Origin: CAIWHR01 sp963779805
Lineage (GTDB): Bacteria > Pseudomonadota > Gammaproteobacteria > Burkholderiales > Casimicrobiaceae
Direction of reading: 5' to 3'
Assembly (NCBI GenBank): GCA_963779805.1
Contig: CAVZZN010000012.1
Location: 310,001 to 374,000 of the forward strand
DNA: 64,000 nt
Under the pieces are notes generated by a model, which made no database searches, was not told where the DNA came from, and saw only the letters and a list, made by a program, of their open reading frames with translations. Of the stretch, positions 18,232 through 28,573 are shown piece by piece; positions within the stretch are counted from its first letter, which is position 1, and each line of letters opens with the position of its first letter. A program made the translations under genes and the position numbers.

Positions 18232-19904
18232 GTGGAGAAGATCTGGCTCAAGTCGTATCCCCCCGGCATTCCCGCCGAGATCGACGTCAACGAGTACGCG
18301 TCGGTGCGCGACATCTTCGAAGAAGCCGTGCGCAAGTTCGCCGACCGCCCGTCGTTCACGTGCATGGGCAAGTCCATCACGTTCGCGGAGCTCGACACGC
18401 TCTCCGAAGCGTTCGGCGCCTACCTGCAGAGCATCGGCTGCAAGAAGGGCACGCGCGTCGCCCTCATGATGCCCAACATCCTGCAGTATCCCGTCTGCGT
18501 GTTCGGCACGCTGCGAGCGGGCTGCACGGTCGTGAACGTCAATCCGCTCTACACCGCGCGCGAGCTCGAGCACCAGCTCGCCGACTCGGGTGCGGAAGTG
18601 ATCGTCGTCGTCGAGAATTTCGCGCACACGTTGCAGACGGTGATGGCCCGCACGCGCGTGCGCCAGGTGATCGTGACGAGCATCGGCGAGCTGCTCGGCT
18701 TCAAGGGGATCATCGTCGATCTCGTGCTGCGCCACGTGAAGAAGATGATTCCGGCGTGGTCGCTGCCCGGATCGACCCATCTGCGGACCGTGCTCGCCGA
18801 AGGTCGCCGGCACAAGCTCGAATCGGTGCCGGTCTCGCACGACGACATCGCGTTCCTGCAATACACCGGCGGCACGACCGGCGTCGCGAAGGGCGCGATG
18901 CTCCTCAACCGGAACATGGTCGCCAACATGCTGCAGGCGCGGGCGTGGGTGCGCCCGTTCCTGGGCGACCAGCGCCAGATCGTGATCGCGCCGCTGCCGC
19001 TGTATCACATCTTCTCGCTGACCGCGAACTGCCTCGTGTTCACGTCGCTCGGAGGCGAGAACATACTGATCCCGAACCCGCGCGACATCCCCGGCTTCGT
19101 CAAGGAGCTCGCGAAGTACAAGTTCACGGCGATCATGGGGGTCAACACGCTGTTCAACGCGCTGGTCAACAATCCCGACTTCGCGAAGCTCGATTTCTCG
19201 GCGCTGAAGCTGACGCTGGGCGGCGGCATGGCGGTGCAGGAAGCGGTGGCGCATCGCTGGAAGCAGGTGACCGGCACGCCGCTCATCGAGGCGTACGGGC
19301 TCACCGAGACGTCGCCCGCGGCGACGGTCAATCCGCTCGACCTGCCCGAGTACAACGGCAGCATCGGGCTGCCGATCCCGTCGACCGAGGTCGAGCTGCG
19401 CGACGACAGCGGCAAGGCGGTGAAGCTCGGCGAGCGCGGCGAGATCTGCATCCGCGGCCCGCAGGTCATGGCGGGCTACTGGCAGCGGCCGGACGAGACG
19501 GCGAAGGTCATGGACAAGGACGGCTGGTTCGCGAGCGGCGACATCGGCGTCATGGACGAGCGTGGCTACGTGAGCGTCGTCGACCGCAAGAAGGACATGA
19601 TCCTGGTGTCGGGCTTCAACGTGTATCCGAACGAGATCGAGGCGGTGGTCGCGATGCATCCGGGCGTGCTCGAGTGCGCGGCGATCGGCGTGCCCGATCC
19701 CAAGTCGGGCGAAGCGGTGAAGCTGTACGTCGTGAAGCGCGACGAAGCGGTCACCGCCGACGACATCCTCAAGCATTGCCGCCAGCATCTCACGGCGTAC
19801 AAGGTGCCGCGCGAAGTCGAGTTCCGCACCGAGCTGCCGAAGTCGAACGTCGGCAAGATCCTGCGTCGCGAGTTGCGCGACGAGGCGAAGAAGGCGGCCA
19901 GTGA
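18232..19904 (+). CDS. fadD: Long-chain fatty acid--CoA ligase
   Basis: Activates free fatty acids with ATP and CoA at the inner membrane. The AMP-binding signature YTGGTTGVAKGAM is near residue 210, followed by EAYGLTETSPAATVNP, the ATP-binding DGWFASGDIG and the C-terminal Lys region PKSNVGKILRREL. The start is GTG 18232 with GAGGAGACGCACG upstream. The frame lacks a stop at the expected end (LRDEAKKAA) and runs on into the next gene; a TGA at 19902, overlapping the GTG start of the thioesterase, is the likely true stop, so an indel near 19890 is inferred. It is a probable operon with the thioesterase. Confidence 0.9.
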
Positions 19905-20359
19905 AGCGTCCGATGGCCGCTGCGAAACCTGGACGCAAGGCGGCCGCGCGGCGCGCGCCGTCGCGCCCGGACGAGCGCGTGACCCTGCCCGACGAGGAGC
20001 CCGCGCTGCGCGTCGTGCCCATGCCGGCGGACGCGAACTACCACGGCGACATCTTCGGCGGCTGGATCATGTCGCAGGTCGACATCGCCGGCTCCATGCC
20101 CGCTTCGCGCCGCGCGCGCGGCCGGCTCGCGACCGTGGCGGTGAACTCGTTCGTGTTCAAGCAACCGGTGCTGATCGGCGATCTCGTGAGCTTCTATGCG
20201 CGCATCACGCACGTCGGGCGCACGTCGATCACCGTCGACGTCGAGGTGTTCGCGCAGCGCAATCCGCGCGACGAGGTCTGCGTGCGCGTCACGGAGGCGA
20301 GCCTCACCTACGTCGCCGTCGACGGCGACCGGCGTCCGCGCGAGCTGCCGCCCGAGTGA
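19901..20359 (+). CDS. Acyl-CoA thioesterase, hotdog fold (YciA-like)
   Basis: Hydrolyses acyl-CoA to free acid and CoA. A basic N-terminal extension (KPGRKAAARRAPSR) is followed by the hotdog core: DANYHGDIFGGWIMSQVDIAG, the acyl-CoA thioesterase signature with the catalytic Asp in GGWIMSQVD, then NSFVFKQPVLIGDLVSF and SITVDVEVFAQR. The 152 residues match YciA-type enzymes. The start GTG 19901 overlaps the presumed fadD stop by 4 bases (GTGA). Pairing with a ligase suggests control of the acyl-CoA pool. Confidence 0.88.
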   Translation: MKRPMAAAKPGRKAAARRAPSRPDERVTLPDEEPALRVVPMPADANYHGDIFGGWIMSQVDIAGSMPASRRARGRLATVAVNSFVFKQPVLIGDLVSFYARITHVGRTSITVDVEVFAQRNPRDEVCVRVTEASLTYVAVDGDRRPRELPPE

Positions 20360-20582
20360 CGCTGTGCCGCCACACCGGTCGCAGGAGACAGAAGATCGCA
20401 TGCACAGGTATGCAACAGTCGCCGGTTCGGCCCGGCACGGCGCCCGGACAACGCGTGCGGCCCGCCGCGGCCGCGTGTATATTGACCTAAGCATCTGACC
20501 GTAAAGCATTACCCGAGCGTTCACCCCAAAGAACAACGGCGCCACGCAACCCGCCGCGCCCAATAAGCAGAGGAGAGGCTTC

Positions 20583-22009
20583 ATGACCGTTCCATTCCGC
20601 CTGACCCGTGTTGCGCTCGCCCTCGGTGGCATCGCCCTCGCGCTCGGCTCCGGACACGCCGCCGCCGGCGGTTTCGCCTTGCAGGAAACGTCCGCGCAGC
20701 GGCCTCGGCAATGCGTTCGCCGGCGGCGCCGCCGCTGCCGAAGATGCGTCGACGGTCTGGTCCAATCCCGCCGGGATGTCGCGCATCGGCACCTATCAGG
20801 TCGTCGGTGCGTTCCACGTCGATCACGCCGTCGTTCAAGTTCAACGACGAGGGCTCGGCAGCGGCCGCATTCCAGACGCTCGGCCACAACGGCGGCGACG
20901 CCGGCACGGTGAACTTCGTTCCCAACGCCTATTTCGTCGCGCCGATCAACCGGCAGCTGGCGGTCGGCCTCGGCCTCAACGCGCCGTTCGGCCTCGTCAC
21001 GCTCCTACGGCGATGGCTGGCTCGGCCGCTTCCAGGGCGATGAAGTCGGACATCAAGACGATCAACGTCAATCCGGCGGTGTCGTGGAAGGTTCAACGAC
21101 CGCGTCGCGCTGGGCATCGGCGCGAGCTATCAGCGGATCGACGCGACGCTCACGCAGCGCATCAACTACTCGGCGGCGATGGCGCAGGCGCGCGCAGCAG
21201 GCCGCCACGGCGGGTCAGATCCCGGCGAGCGCGGTGCCGGCGCATCGTCGCCGCGATCGGCCGGCCTCGAATCGAACCTCAACATCAACGGCGACGACAG
21301 CGCCTGGGGCTGGAACGTCGGGCTCCTGTTCGATCTCGACGCGAACTCGCGCATCGGCGTGTCGTACCGCTCGAAGATCAAGTACAGCGTCGCGGGCAAC
21401 GCGTCGTTCGACCATCCGACGTTGCCGGCGCTGCCCCAGCACGCTCGCGCCCTGGCGCGGCCGCGGTCGCGACGCAGCGTGAACGCCGCGCTCGTTCAGC
21501 GGCGGCGTCACCGGGCGACCTCGAAGTCGCCGGACATCGGCCAACATCTCGTACTTCCGGCGCCTGAACGATCGCTGGGACGTCATGGCCGACGCGCAGT
21601 GGACCGGGTGGAGCAGCTTCAAGACGCTCACGTTCACGCGCACGAATGGCGCGCGTGCTCGGCAGCACGCCCGGAGAACTTCGACGACGTGTGGCGCTTC
21701 TCGCTCGGCGCGAACTATCGCTACAACGATCGCCTGATGTTGCGCGGCGGCCTCGCGTACGACATGGGACCGGCCAACGACACCGACCGCACGGTCCGCG
21801 CCTGCCGGACAAGGATCGGGTCTGGTTCTCGATCGGCGCGCAATACAAGGTGACGCCGCAGCTCAAGCTCGACGGCGGCTTCACGTACATCATGGCGACC
21901 GACAACGCGAGCATCAACCAGAACGCCGGCGCGGCGCGGCGGCTATGTCAAGGGCAACTACGACGTGAGCGCCAGGATCTTCTCGGTGCAGGCGACCTAC
22001 TCGTTCTGA
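20583..22009 (+). CDS. fadL: Long-chain fatty acid outer-membrane transporter FadL family (many frame breaks)
   Basis: Outer-membrane beta-barrel that admits long-chain fatty acids. The signal peptide MTVPFRLTRVALALGGIALA is followed by the FadL N-terminus GGFALQETSAQ; after that the protein is spread over all three frames: GLGNAFAGGAAAAEDAST, NAYFVAPINRQLAVGLGL, RRLNDRWDVMADAQWTGW, NFDDVWRFSLGANYRYNDR, and the barrel end IFSVQATYSF at 22009. At least a dozen single-base shifts are needed, near 20699, 20833, 21004, 21035, 21094, 21193, 21243, 21257, 21475, 21492, 21652 and 21938, nearly all extra bases. This density is far above the neighbours. It is either a local sequencing problem or a decayed gene; the intact ribosome-binding site, terminator and uniformly recognisable protein favour error. 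Confidence 0.8.
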
Positions 22010-22068
22010 CGGCTTCACCAAGGAGCCCCGGGCGGGATGCGTCCCGCACGGGGCGAGCGGTAACAGGG

Positions 22069-22100
22069 CGCGGCCGAGGCGATCCCCCGGCCGCGTTTTC
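22069..22100 (+). terminator. Rho-independent terminator after fadL
   Basis: Eight-bp stem CGCGGCCG / CGGCCGCG (22069-22076 and 22088-22095) followed by TTTT. A second GC-rich hairpin (GCCCCGGGCGGGA...) lies just before it at 22025-22055. Confidence 0.7.
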
Positions 22101-22155
22101 ATTCAAGGGCCCGTGCGCGACTGCCCGCCGCGGCCGTCACTGCAGGACTCTCGCA

Positions 22156-24554
22156 ATGACCTCCTCATCCTTCCTCGTTCGCCGCGCCGCGGTGCTGGGC
22201 GCCGGCGTCATGGGCGCGCAGATCGCTGCGCATCTCGCCAATGCCGGCATTCCGGTGGTGCTGTTCGACCTTGCCGCGAAGGAGGGCGACCCCAACGGCA
22301 TCGTGCGCAAGGCGCTCGACGGCCTGCGCAAGCTCGAGCCTGCGCCGCTCGCCGCGAGCGATCGACTCTCGGCCATCGTCCCCGCCAACTACGACCGCGA
22401 CCTGCCGCGGCTCGCCGAGTGCGACCTCCTGATCGAGGCCATCGCCGAGCGCATGGACTGGAAGAAGGACCTCTACGCGCGCATCGCGCCGCACATCAAG
22501 GCCGATGCCATCGTCGCGTCCAACACCTCGGGGCTGTCGATCAACGCGCTTGCGGAGAGCCTGCCGGCTGCGCTGCGCAACCGCTTCTGCGGCATCCATT
22601 TCTTCAACCCGCCGCGCTACATGCATCTCGTCGAGCTCATCGCGCAGCGTGCGACGGATCCGGCGCTGCTCGACGCGCTCGAGACGTTCGTGACCACCGT
22701 GCTCGGCAAGGGTGTCGTGCGCGCCAAGGACACGCCCAACTTCGTCGCCAATCGCGTGGGCATCTTCTCGGTGCTCGCCACGATGCATCACACCGCGCGC
22801 TTCGGGCTGTCGTTCGACGTGGTCGACGCGCTCACCGGCCCGGCGATCGGGCGCGCGAAGAGCGCGACGTATCGCACGTGCGACGTGGTCGGGCTCGACA
22901 CGATGGCGCACGTCGTGAAGACGATGCACGACACGCTGCCCGACGATCCGTGGCACGCGCTGTTCGCGACACCGCCCGTGCTCGCGGGACTGGTCGCGAA
23001 GGGCGCGCTCGGCCAGAAGACGAAGGCGGGCTTCTTCCGCAAGGTCGGCAAGGACATCCAGGTGCTCGATCCGCAGGCGGGCGAATACCGCACGGCCTCC
23101 GGCAGCGTCGATGCGGACGTCGCGCGCATTCTCGCCATGCCCGATCCGGGCGAGAAGCTCGCCGCGCTGCGCGCGTCCTCGCATCCGCAGGCGCAGTTCC
23201 TGTGGGCGATCTTCCGCGATCTCTTCCACTACTGCGCGTACCAGCTCGCGTCGATCGCCGACAACGCGCGCGACGTCGACCTCGCGTTGCGCTGGGGCTT
23301 CGGCTGGCAGATGGGGCCGTTCGAGATCTGGCAGGCCGCGGGATGGAAGCAGGTCGCAGGCTGGATCGCGGAGGACATCGCCGCCGGCAAGGCGCTCGCG
23401 AACGTGCCGCTGCCCGCGTGGGTGAGCGACGGCCCGGCGGCGAACGGGCCGCACACGGGGGAAGGCGCGTGGAGCGCCGCCGACAGGACGTTCCGTCCGC
23501 GCTCGCAGCTCCCCGTGTATCGCCGGCAGCTCTTCCCGGATCCGGTGCTGGGCGAGCGTGCGCCGCACGGCACGACGATCCACGAGATCCGCGGCCGTGC
23601 GCCTGTGGCATCTCTCCGGCGACGTCGCGATCGTCTCGTTCAAGTCCAAGGGACATACCATCGGTGAGGACGTGCTCGACGGCATCCTCGATGCCGTCGA
23701 GCGCGCCGAGCGCAGCTTCGCCGGGCTCGTGATCTGGCAGGACAGCGAGCCGTTCTCGCTGGGCGCGAACCTCAAGTCCGTCGTGCCCGACGTGCAGGCG
23801 GGGCGCTGGGACGCGGTCGAGCGCGTGGTCGCGAAGTTCCAGCAGACCTCGCAGCGCCTGCGCTACAGCCTCGTGCCCACGGTGGCCGCCGTGCGCGGCA
23901 TGGCGCTCGGCGGCTCGTGCGAGTTCATCATGCATTGCGATCGCGTGGTCGCGGCGCTCGAGTCCTACATCGGTCTCGTCGAAGTGGGCGTCGGACTGCT
24001 GCCCGCGGGCGGCGGCTGCAAGGAGATCGCGATGCGCGCGGCGCAGGAATCGGTGCGCGGCGCGGCCGGCAGCCAGCTCGACCAGTTCCCGTTCGTGCGC
24101 TCGCTACTTCCAGACCGTCGCGCGGGCCACGGTCGCGCGCAGCGCGCTCAACGCGAAGGAGCTCGGGTTCCTGCGTCCGGCGGACGTCGTGGTGTTCCAT
24201 CCGCACGAGATCCTGCACGTCGCGCAGGTGCAGGCGCGAGCGCTCGCCGATTCCGGGTATCGCCCGCCGTTGCCCATGGCGCAGGTTCCGGTGGCGGGCA
24301 AGACCGGCATCGCGACGCTCGAGATGATGCTCGTGAACATGCGCGACGGCGGCTTCATCTCGCCGTACGACTTCGAGGTGGGATTGCGCGTCGCGCGCGC
24401 CATGTGCGGCGGCGAGGTCGAATCGGGCAGCATGGTCGACGAGAAATGGCTGCTCGATCTCGAGCGCGCCGAGTTCATGCATCTCGTGCGCAATCCGAAG
24501 ACCCAGGAGCGGATCGCCCACACGCTCGCGACCGGCAAGCCGCTGCGCAACTAG
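22156..24554 (+). CDS. 3-hydroxyacyl-CoA dehydrogenase/enoyl-CoA hydratase, FadN/FadB type (two frame breaks)
   Basis: A second multifunctional beta-oxidation protein, about 798 residues, with the opposite domain order to FadJ: dehydrogenase first (AAVLGAGVMGAQIAAHLANAG, SNTSGLSINALAESLP, GIHFFNPPRYMHLVEL), hydratase last (VRGMALGGSCEFIMHCDRV). This is the order of Bacillus YusL/FadN-type proteins. Extra bases near 23596 (before AVRLWHLSGDVAIVSFKSKG) and near 24100 (before RYFQTVARATVARSALNAKE) break the frame; deleting one base at each restores a single reading frame to 24554. It is followed 79 bp later by its thiolase. It probably handles a chain-length or substrate class different from fadIJ. 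Confidence 0.88.
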
Positions 24555-24633
24555 CCATGCGCGCGAGGCCCCGACGCCCCATCATTCACGCGTCCCGACC
24601 GTTGCAGGGGGGCGCGCCTGCAGGAGCTCCATC

Positions 24634-25833
24634 ATGACCCGCCAGATCCAGGATGCCTTCATCGTCGCCGCGACGCGCACGCCCGTCGGCAAGGCCCCGC
24701 GCGGTGCGTTGTGCCACACCCGGCCCGATTCCCTGCTCGCGCACGTGCTGAAGAGCGTGCTCGCGCAAGCGCCCGCGATCGACCCGTCGCGCGTGGACGA
24801 CGTGATCGTCGGCTGCGCCATGCCCGAGTACGAGCAGGGCATGAACGTCGCGCGCATCGGCCTGCTGCTCGCCGGACTGCCGAACACGGTCGCCGGCATG
24901 ACCATCAATCGCTTCTGCTCCTCCGGCCTCAATGCGGTTTCCATCGCCGCCGATCGTATCCGCACCGGGGAGGCGGACATCGTCATCGCCGCAGGGACCG
25001 AGAGCATGAGCATGATCCCGATGCTCGGCCGCCTCGCCATCAATGCGGACGTGTTCGCCAAGGACGAGAACCTCGGCATCGCCTACGGCATGGGCCTCAC
25101 CGCGGAAAAGGTGGCGCGAGCGCTGGGGGGTGTCGCGCGAGGCGCAGGATGCCTTCGCGCTCGGCAGTCACCAGAAGGCGCTCGCCGCGCAGAAGGCCGG
25201 CGAGTTCGCGAGCGAGATCTCGCCGTATCCCGTGCGCGAGGACGTGCCGGATCTCGCGAGCGGCGAGGTGAGGACGAAGAGTCGACGGTTCGAGGCGGAC
25301 GAAGGTCCGCGTGCGGACACGTCGGCCGAGGGTCTCGCGAAGCTCAAGCCCGTGTTCGCGGCGCGCGGCAGCGTGACCGCCGGCAACAGCTCGCAGATGT
25401 CCGACGGCGCCGGCGCCGCGATCGTGATGAGCGAGCGCATGGTGCGCGAGCTCGGGCTCGTGCCGCTCGCGCGCTGGGTCGGCTATGCGGTCGCCGGCGT
25501 GGCGCCGGAGATCATGGGCGTCGGGCCGATCGCGGCGATCCCGAAGCTGCTGCGCCTGACGGGGGTGGCGAAGGACAAGGTCGACTGGATCGAGCTCAAC
25601 GAGGCCTTCGCGGCGCAGAGCCTCGCCGTGATCGAAGGAGCTCGGATCTCGATCCCGCGAAGGTGAATCCGCTCGGGGGCGCCATCGCGCTGGGCCATCC
25701 GCTCGGCGCGACGGGCGCGATCCGCACGGCCACCATCGTGCACGGCATGCGGCGGCGCAAGCAGAAATACGGCATGGTGACGATGTGCGTCGGCACCGGA
25801 ATGGGCGCTGCGGGTCTGTATGAGGCGGTGTAG
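24634..25833 (+). CDS. Acetyl-CoA C-acyltransferase, FadA type (frame breaks)
   Basis: Thiolase partner of the preceding multifunctional protein. It shows NRFCSSGLNAVSIAADRI (catalytic Cys), GTESMSMIPMLGR, NEAFAAQSLAVIE, GHPLGATGAIRTAT and CVGTGMGAAGLYEAV. The frame breaks near 25128 (before ERWGVSREAQDAFALGSH) and twice near 25640 (EELGLDPAKVNP after removing two bases); all three are repaired by deleting one base. The end at 25833 is in the original frame. ATG 24634 follows GCAGGAGCTCC. The set fadB(N)-fadA forms a second oxidation operon. Confidence 0.9.
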   Translation: MTRQIQDAFIVAATRTPVGKAPRGALCHTRPDSLLAHVLKSVLAQAPAIDPSRVDDVIVGCAMPEYEQGMNVARIGLLLAGLPNTVAGMTINRFCSSGLNAVSIAADRIRTGEADIVIAAGTESMSMIPMLGRLAINADVFAKDENLGIAYGMGLTAEKVARALGGVARGAGCLRARQSPEGARRAEGRRVRERDLAVSRARGRAGSRERRGEDEESTVRGGRRSACGHVGRGSREAQARVRGARQRDRRQQLADVRRRRRRDRDERAHGARARARAARALGRLCGRRRGAGDHGRRADRGDPEAAAPDGGGEGQGRLDRAQRGLRGAEPRRDRRSSDLDPAKVNPLGGAIALGHPLGATGAIRTATIVHGMRRRKQKYGMVTMCVGTGMGAAGLYEAV

Positions 25834-25873
25834 GCGGCGCAGATCGGCGCCATGCCCGACAAGGAGAACGACG

Positions 25874-26465
25874 ATGACAACGACGACGACAACGACAACG
25901 ACCTGCAGCGACGCGGCTGCTCTTTGCGGTATTCGCATCGCTCTTCGCGTGGCACGCCCTCGCCGCGGAGGTGGGCGGCGTCAAGGTCGACGACAAGGCC
26001 TCGGTGGGCGGCAAGGAGCTCGTCCTGAACGGGGCGGGGATCCGCACGCGCGCGATCTTCAAGGTGTATGTCGCAAGCCTGTACCTTCCGGCGAAGGCCG
26101 GCGACACGAACGCGGTGCTCGCGTCGTCGCCGCGGCGCGTGCAGATGAACCTGCTGCGCAATCTTTCGGCCGATCAGCTCGTCGACGCGCTGAACGACGG
26201 GATGAAGGAGAACAACACCGAGGCGGAGCTCGCCGCGGTGAAGGCGCAGGTCGACCAGCTCACCTCCATCATGAAGGCGTTCAGGGAAGTGAAGGAGAAG
26301 GACGTCGTGACGATGGACTTCGTCGACGGCGCTACGCAGGTGGGCCTGAACGGCGCCGTCAAGGGCACGATCGCGGGCGAGCCGTTCAATCGCGCACTGA
26401 TGAAGGTCTGGCTGGGCGATCACCCGGTGCAGGGCGATCTGAAGAAGGCGATGCTCGGCGGCTGA
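25874..26465 (+). CDS. Chalcone isomerase-like secreted protein (one frame break)
   Basis: The core (VNGVKV-like VGGVKVDDKASVGGKELVLNG, GAGIRTRAIFKVYVASLYLP, GLNGAVKGTIAGEPFNRALM) matches the bacterial chalcone-isomerase-fold family, small periplasmic proteins of unclear, probably fatty-acid-binding, role. ATG 25874 has AAGGAGAACGACG and is followed by an (ACG/ACA)n run coding nine Thr. A probable extra base near 25917 then separates this start from the signal peptide LLFAVFASLFAWHALAAE in the next frame. Without the repair the only in-frame start is GTG 25971, which would lack the signal. It lies just downstream of the fatty acid genes. Confidence 0.75.
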
Positions 26466-26491
26466 CGCCGGGCGCGGGAGGTCGCACGCGC

Positions 26492-27505
26492 ATGCCGGAC
26501 TTCTGGCCTTCGTGCGGCTACCGCCTGCTCGCCCGCGGCAGCGACGGCCGGCTCACGCTCACCGACGACTTCCTGCGGCTCGGCCTGCTGCGCCCCGAGC
26601 TGGCGCCGGTGCCGGAGTCCTGTCCGGACGAGCTCGCGCTGCACGATCGCCTGGTCGTCGCGCCGCGCGCGGCGGTCGACGAGGCCGCGATCGCTGCCAT
26701 CGCGGACACGGACGTACGCGAGAACTACCGCATCTGGCTGCGCTTTCGCGATCGCCTCGCGCGGGCGTCGTCCATCGAGGCCGCGTACGTGGCGCTGTTT
26801 CGCGACGGCGTGGACGTTGCGCCGCTCTTCGTCCATCAGCTCACGCAGGTGCTGTTGCGACACATCCTGGGCGCCGATGCCGATCCGATCGCCGCGCGCG
26901 CCGCGGAAATGCTGTTCCGGCCGCAGAAGATCGCCGTGCGCGAGGACGGCGCGGTGATGGCCGCCGATGCGCAGACCGTCGCCATCTATGCGAGCACGGC
27001 GCAATTCGGCAGCCTCGGCGAGCTCCTGCAGCAGAGTCGCACGCCGACGCGCTCGCTCGACCTCGACGTGCTGGACGAGACCAACGGCGAGCAGTACTGG
27101 ACGCGCGACGAGCGCTACGACATGGCGCTGTCGCTGAACCGCGGGCGCCCGGGACTGACGGCGCTCGCCCGCGTGCTGGAGCGATGGATCGCGCACTTTC
27201 TCGGCGTCGACGTCGCCATCAAGCCGCAGCGCGAGATCGACGACACGCACTGGGTATGGCACGTGGGCCTCGACGCCGAGGCGAGTGCGCTGCTCGACGA
27301 TCTATATAATGGCGCCGAAGTCGAGGACGAGCGCATGGCGCGTCTGCTTTGCCTGTTCCAGCTCGATTTCGCCGACCCGGCTGCCATGCGGCCCGCGATC
27401 GCCGGCCGCCCGGTGTACCTGGCGCTCGCCATGAGCGCCGAGCACGTCGTGCGCATGAAGCCTCAGAACCTGCTCCTCAACCTTCCGCTCGCCCGCACGC
27501 AATGA
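26492..27505 (+). CDS. DUF6352 family protein
   Basis: A 337-residue protein starting MPDFWPSCGYRLL, the opening I associate with the DUF6352 family of betaproteobacteria. Other visible conserved parts are LALHDRLVVAPRAAVDEAAI, DVRENYRIWLRFRDRL, NGEQYWTRDERYDMALSLNRG and HVVRMKPQNLLLNLPLA. No signal peptide or transmembrane stretch is seen. It overlaps the next gene by 4 bases (ATGA), indicating an operon with the DUF6265 protein and probably the upstream chalcone-isomerase-like gene (26 bp). The function is unknown. Confidence 0.75.
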   Translation: MPDFWPSCGYRLLARGSDGRLTLTDDFLRLGLLRPELAPVPESCPDELALHDRLVVAPRAAVDEAAIAAIADTDVRENYRIWLRFRDRLARASSIEAAYVALFRDGVDVAPLFVHQLTQVLLRHILGADADPIAARAAEMLFRPQKIAVREDGAVMAADAQTVAIYASTAQFGSLGELLQQSRTPTRSLDLDVLDETNGEQYWTRDERYDMALSLNRGRPGLTALARVLERWIAHFLGVDVAIKPQREIDDTHWVWHVGLDAEASALLDDLYNGAEVEDERMARLLCLFQLDFADPAAMRPAIAGRPVYLALAMSAEHVVRMKPQNLLLNLPLARTQ

Positions 27506-28083
27506 AGCGAATCGTCGTCATCTCCGCCCTCGCCACGCTCGCGCTCGGCGCGCCCGTGCTCGCGCAGCAGCCTTCGCCCCCCGCTCCTGCCGCAACGCCC
27601 CCGCAGTCCGCAGCGAAACCGGACGCCGCCGCGCCCAAGGCGGCGCCGAAGCTCGAGGATCTCGCGTGGCTCGAAGGCTGCTGGAAGGGCAACGTGAATC
27701 GCCGCGATTATCGCGAGGTGTGGCTGCCGCTGCGCGGCAACATGATGATCGGCGTCAGCCAGACGGTGCTCGACGACAAGACCGACGATTACGAATACCT
27801 GCGCCTCGAACCGCGCGGTGATGCCGTGTACTACGTCGCCGCGCCGGGCGGAAAGAACGAGGCATCGTTTCGCCTCGTCCAGGAGACGGTGGACGGCGAG
27901 GGCGCGCACACGTTCGTGTTCACGGATCCCGCGCGCGACTTTCCGCAGCGTATCGCCTACCGCCGCGGCAGCGGGGGCTGGCTCTATGCCGAGGTGGCGG
28001 GCAAGGTCGACGGCAAGGAGCGCTCGGTCATCTATCCGATGCGCCGGATCGACTGCGCCTCGGGCGCCTTCATCGAGAAGTAG
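27502..28083 (+). CDS. DUF6265-like exported protein
   Basis: A 193-residue protein with a clear signal peptide (MKRIVVISALATLALGAPVLA, cleaved before QQPSP), then a Pro/Ala-rich linker and a compact domain opening LEDLAWLEGCWKGNVNRRDY, which resembles DUF6265 (lipocalin-like small beta-barrels). Further conserved-looking pieces are GNMMIGVSQTVLDD, YEYLRLEPRGDAVYYVA and VFTDPARDFPQRIAYRR. It is translationally coupled to the gene before it (ATGA overlap). The role is unknown; a periplasmic lipid-binding function would suit the fold but is a guess. Confidence 0.75.
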   Translation: MKRIVVISALATLALGAPVLAQQPSPPAPAATPPQSAAKPDAAAPKAAPKLEDLAWLEGCWKGNVNRRDYREVWLPLRGNMMIGVSQTVLDDKTDDYEYLRLEPRGDAVYYVAAPGGKNEASFRLVQETVDGEGAHTFVFTDPARDFPQRIAYRRGSGGWLYAEVAGKVDGKERSVIYPMRRIDCASGAFIEK

Positions 28084-28132
28084 CCGCGCGCGTACGCACG
28101 TCGCGTGCGTGGCGCGCTCGCGCCGAGCCGCT

Positions 28133-28573
28133 TCAGCCGCGGATGGTCTCGACGCCGCGATTGGCGAGCGCGTCGGCGCGCGTATTGCCCGGGTGATCGT
28201 TGTGGCCGCGCACCCAGTGCCAGCGGATGTGATGCCGTGCGGCGAGCGACTCGAGCTCGCGCCACAGCTCCGCGTTCTTCACGGCCTTGCGATCGCTCGT
28301 CAGCCAGCCGTTGCGCTTCCAGGCGTGGATCCAGCGCTCGATGCCCTGCTTCACGTATTGCGAGTCGGTGTACAGATCGACGTCGCACCCGCGCTTGAGC
28401 GATTCCAGCGCGCGGATCACGGCGGTGAGCTCCATCCGGTTGTTGGTGGTGTGCGCCTCGCCGCCGAAGAGCTCCTTCTCGGTGTCGCCCCAGACCAGCA
28501 GCGCGCCCCAGCCGCCGGGCCCGGGATTGCCCTTGCACGCGCCGTCGGTGTAGATCGTCACCGATCCGGTCAT
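28133..28573 (-). CDS. rnhA: Ribonuclease HI
   Basis: Degrades RNA of RNA-DNA hybrids. The 146 residues show the acidic active site: Asp in TIYTDGACKGNPGPGGWG, Glu in NNRMELTAVIRALES, Asp in DLYTDSQYVKQGIERWI and the last Asp near HPGNTRADALANRG. The basic handle WIHAWKRNGWLTSDRKAVKN is present, as in the E. coli enzyme. ATG 28573 overlaps the stop of the methyltransferase by 4 bases, the usual betaproteobacterial arrangement. Confidence 0.96.
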   Translation of the reverse strand: MTGSVTIYTDGACKGNPGPGGWGALLVWGDTEKELFGGEAHTTNNRMELTAVIRALESLKRGCDVDLYTDSQYVKQGIERWIHAWKRNGWLTSDRKAVKNAELWRELESLAARHHIRWHWVRGHNDHPGNTRADALANRGVETIRG

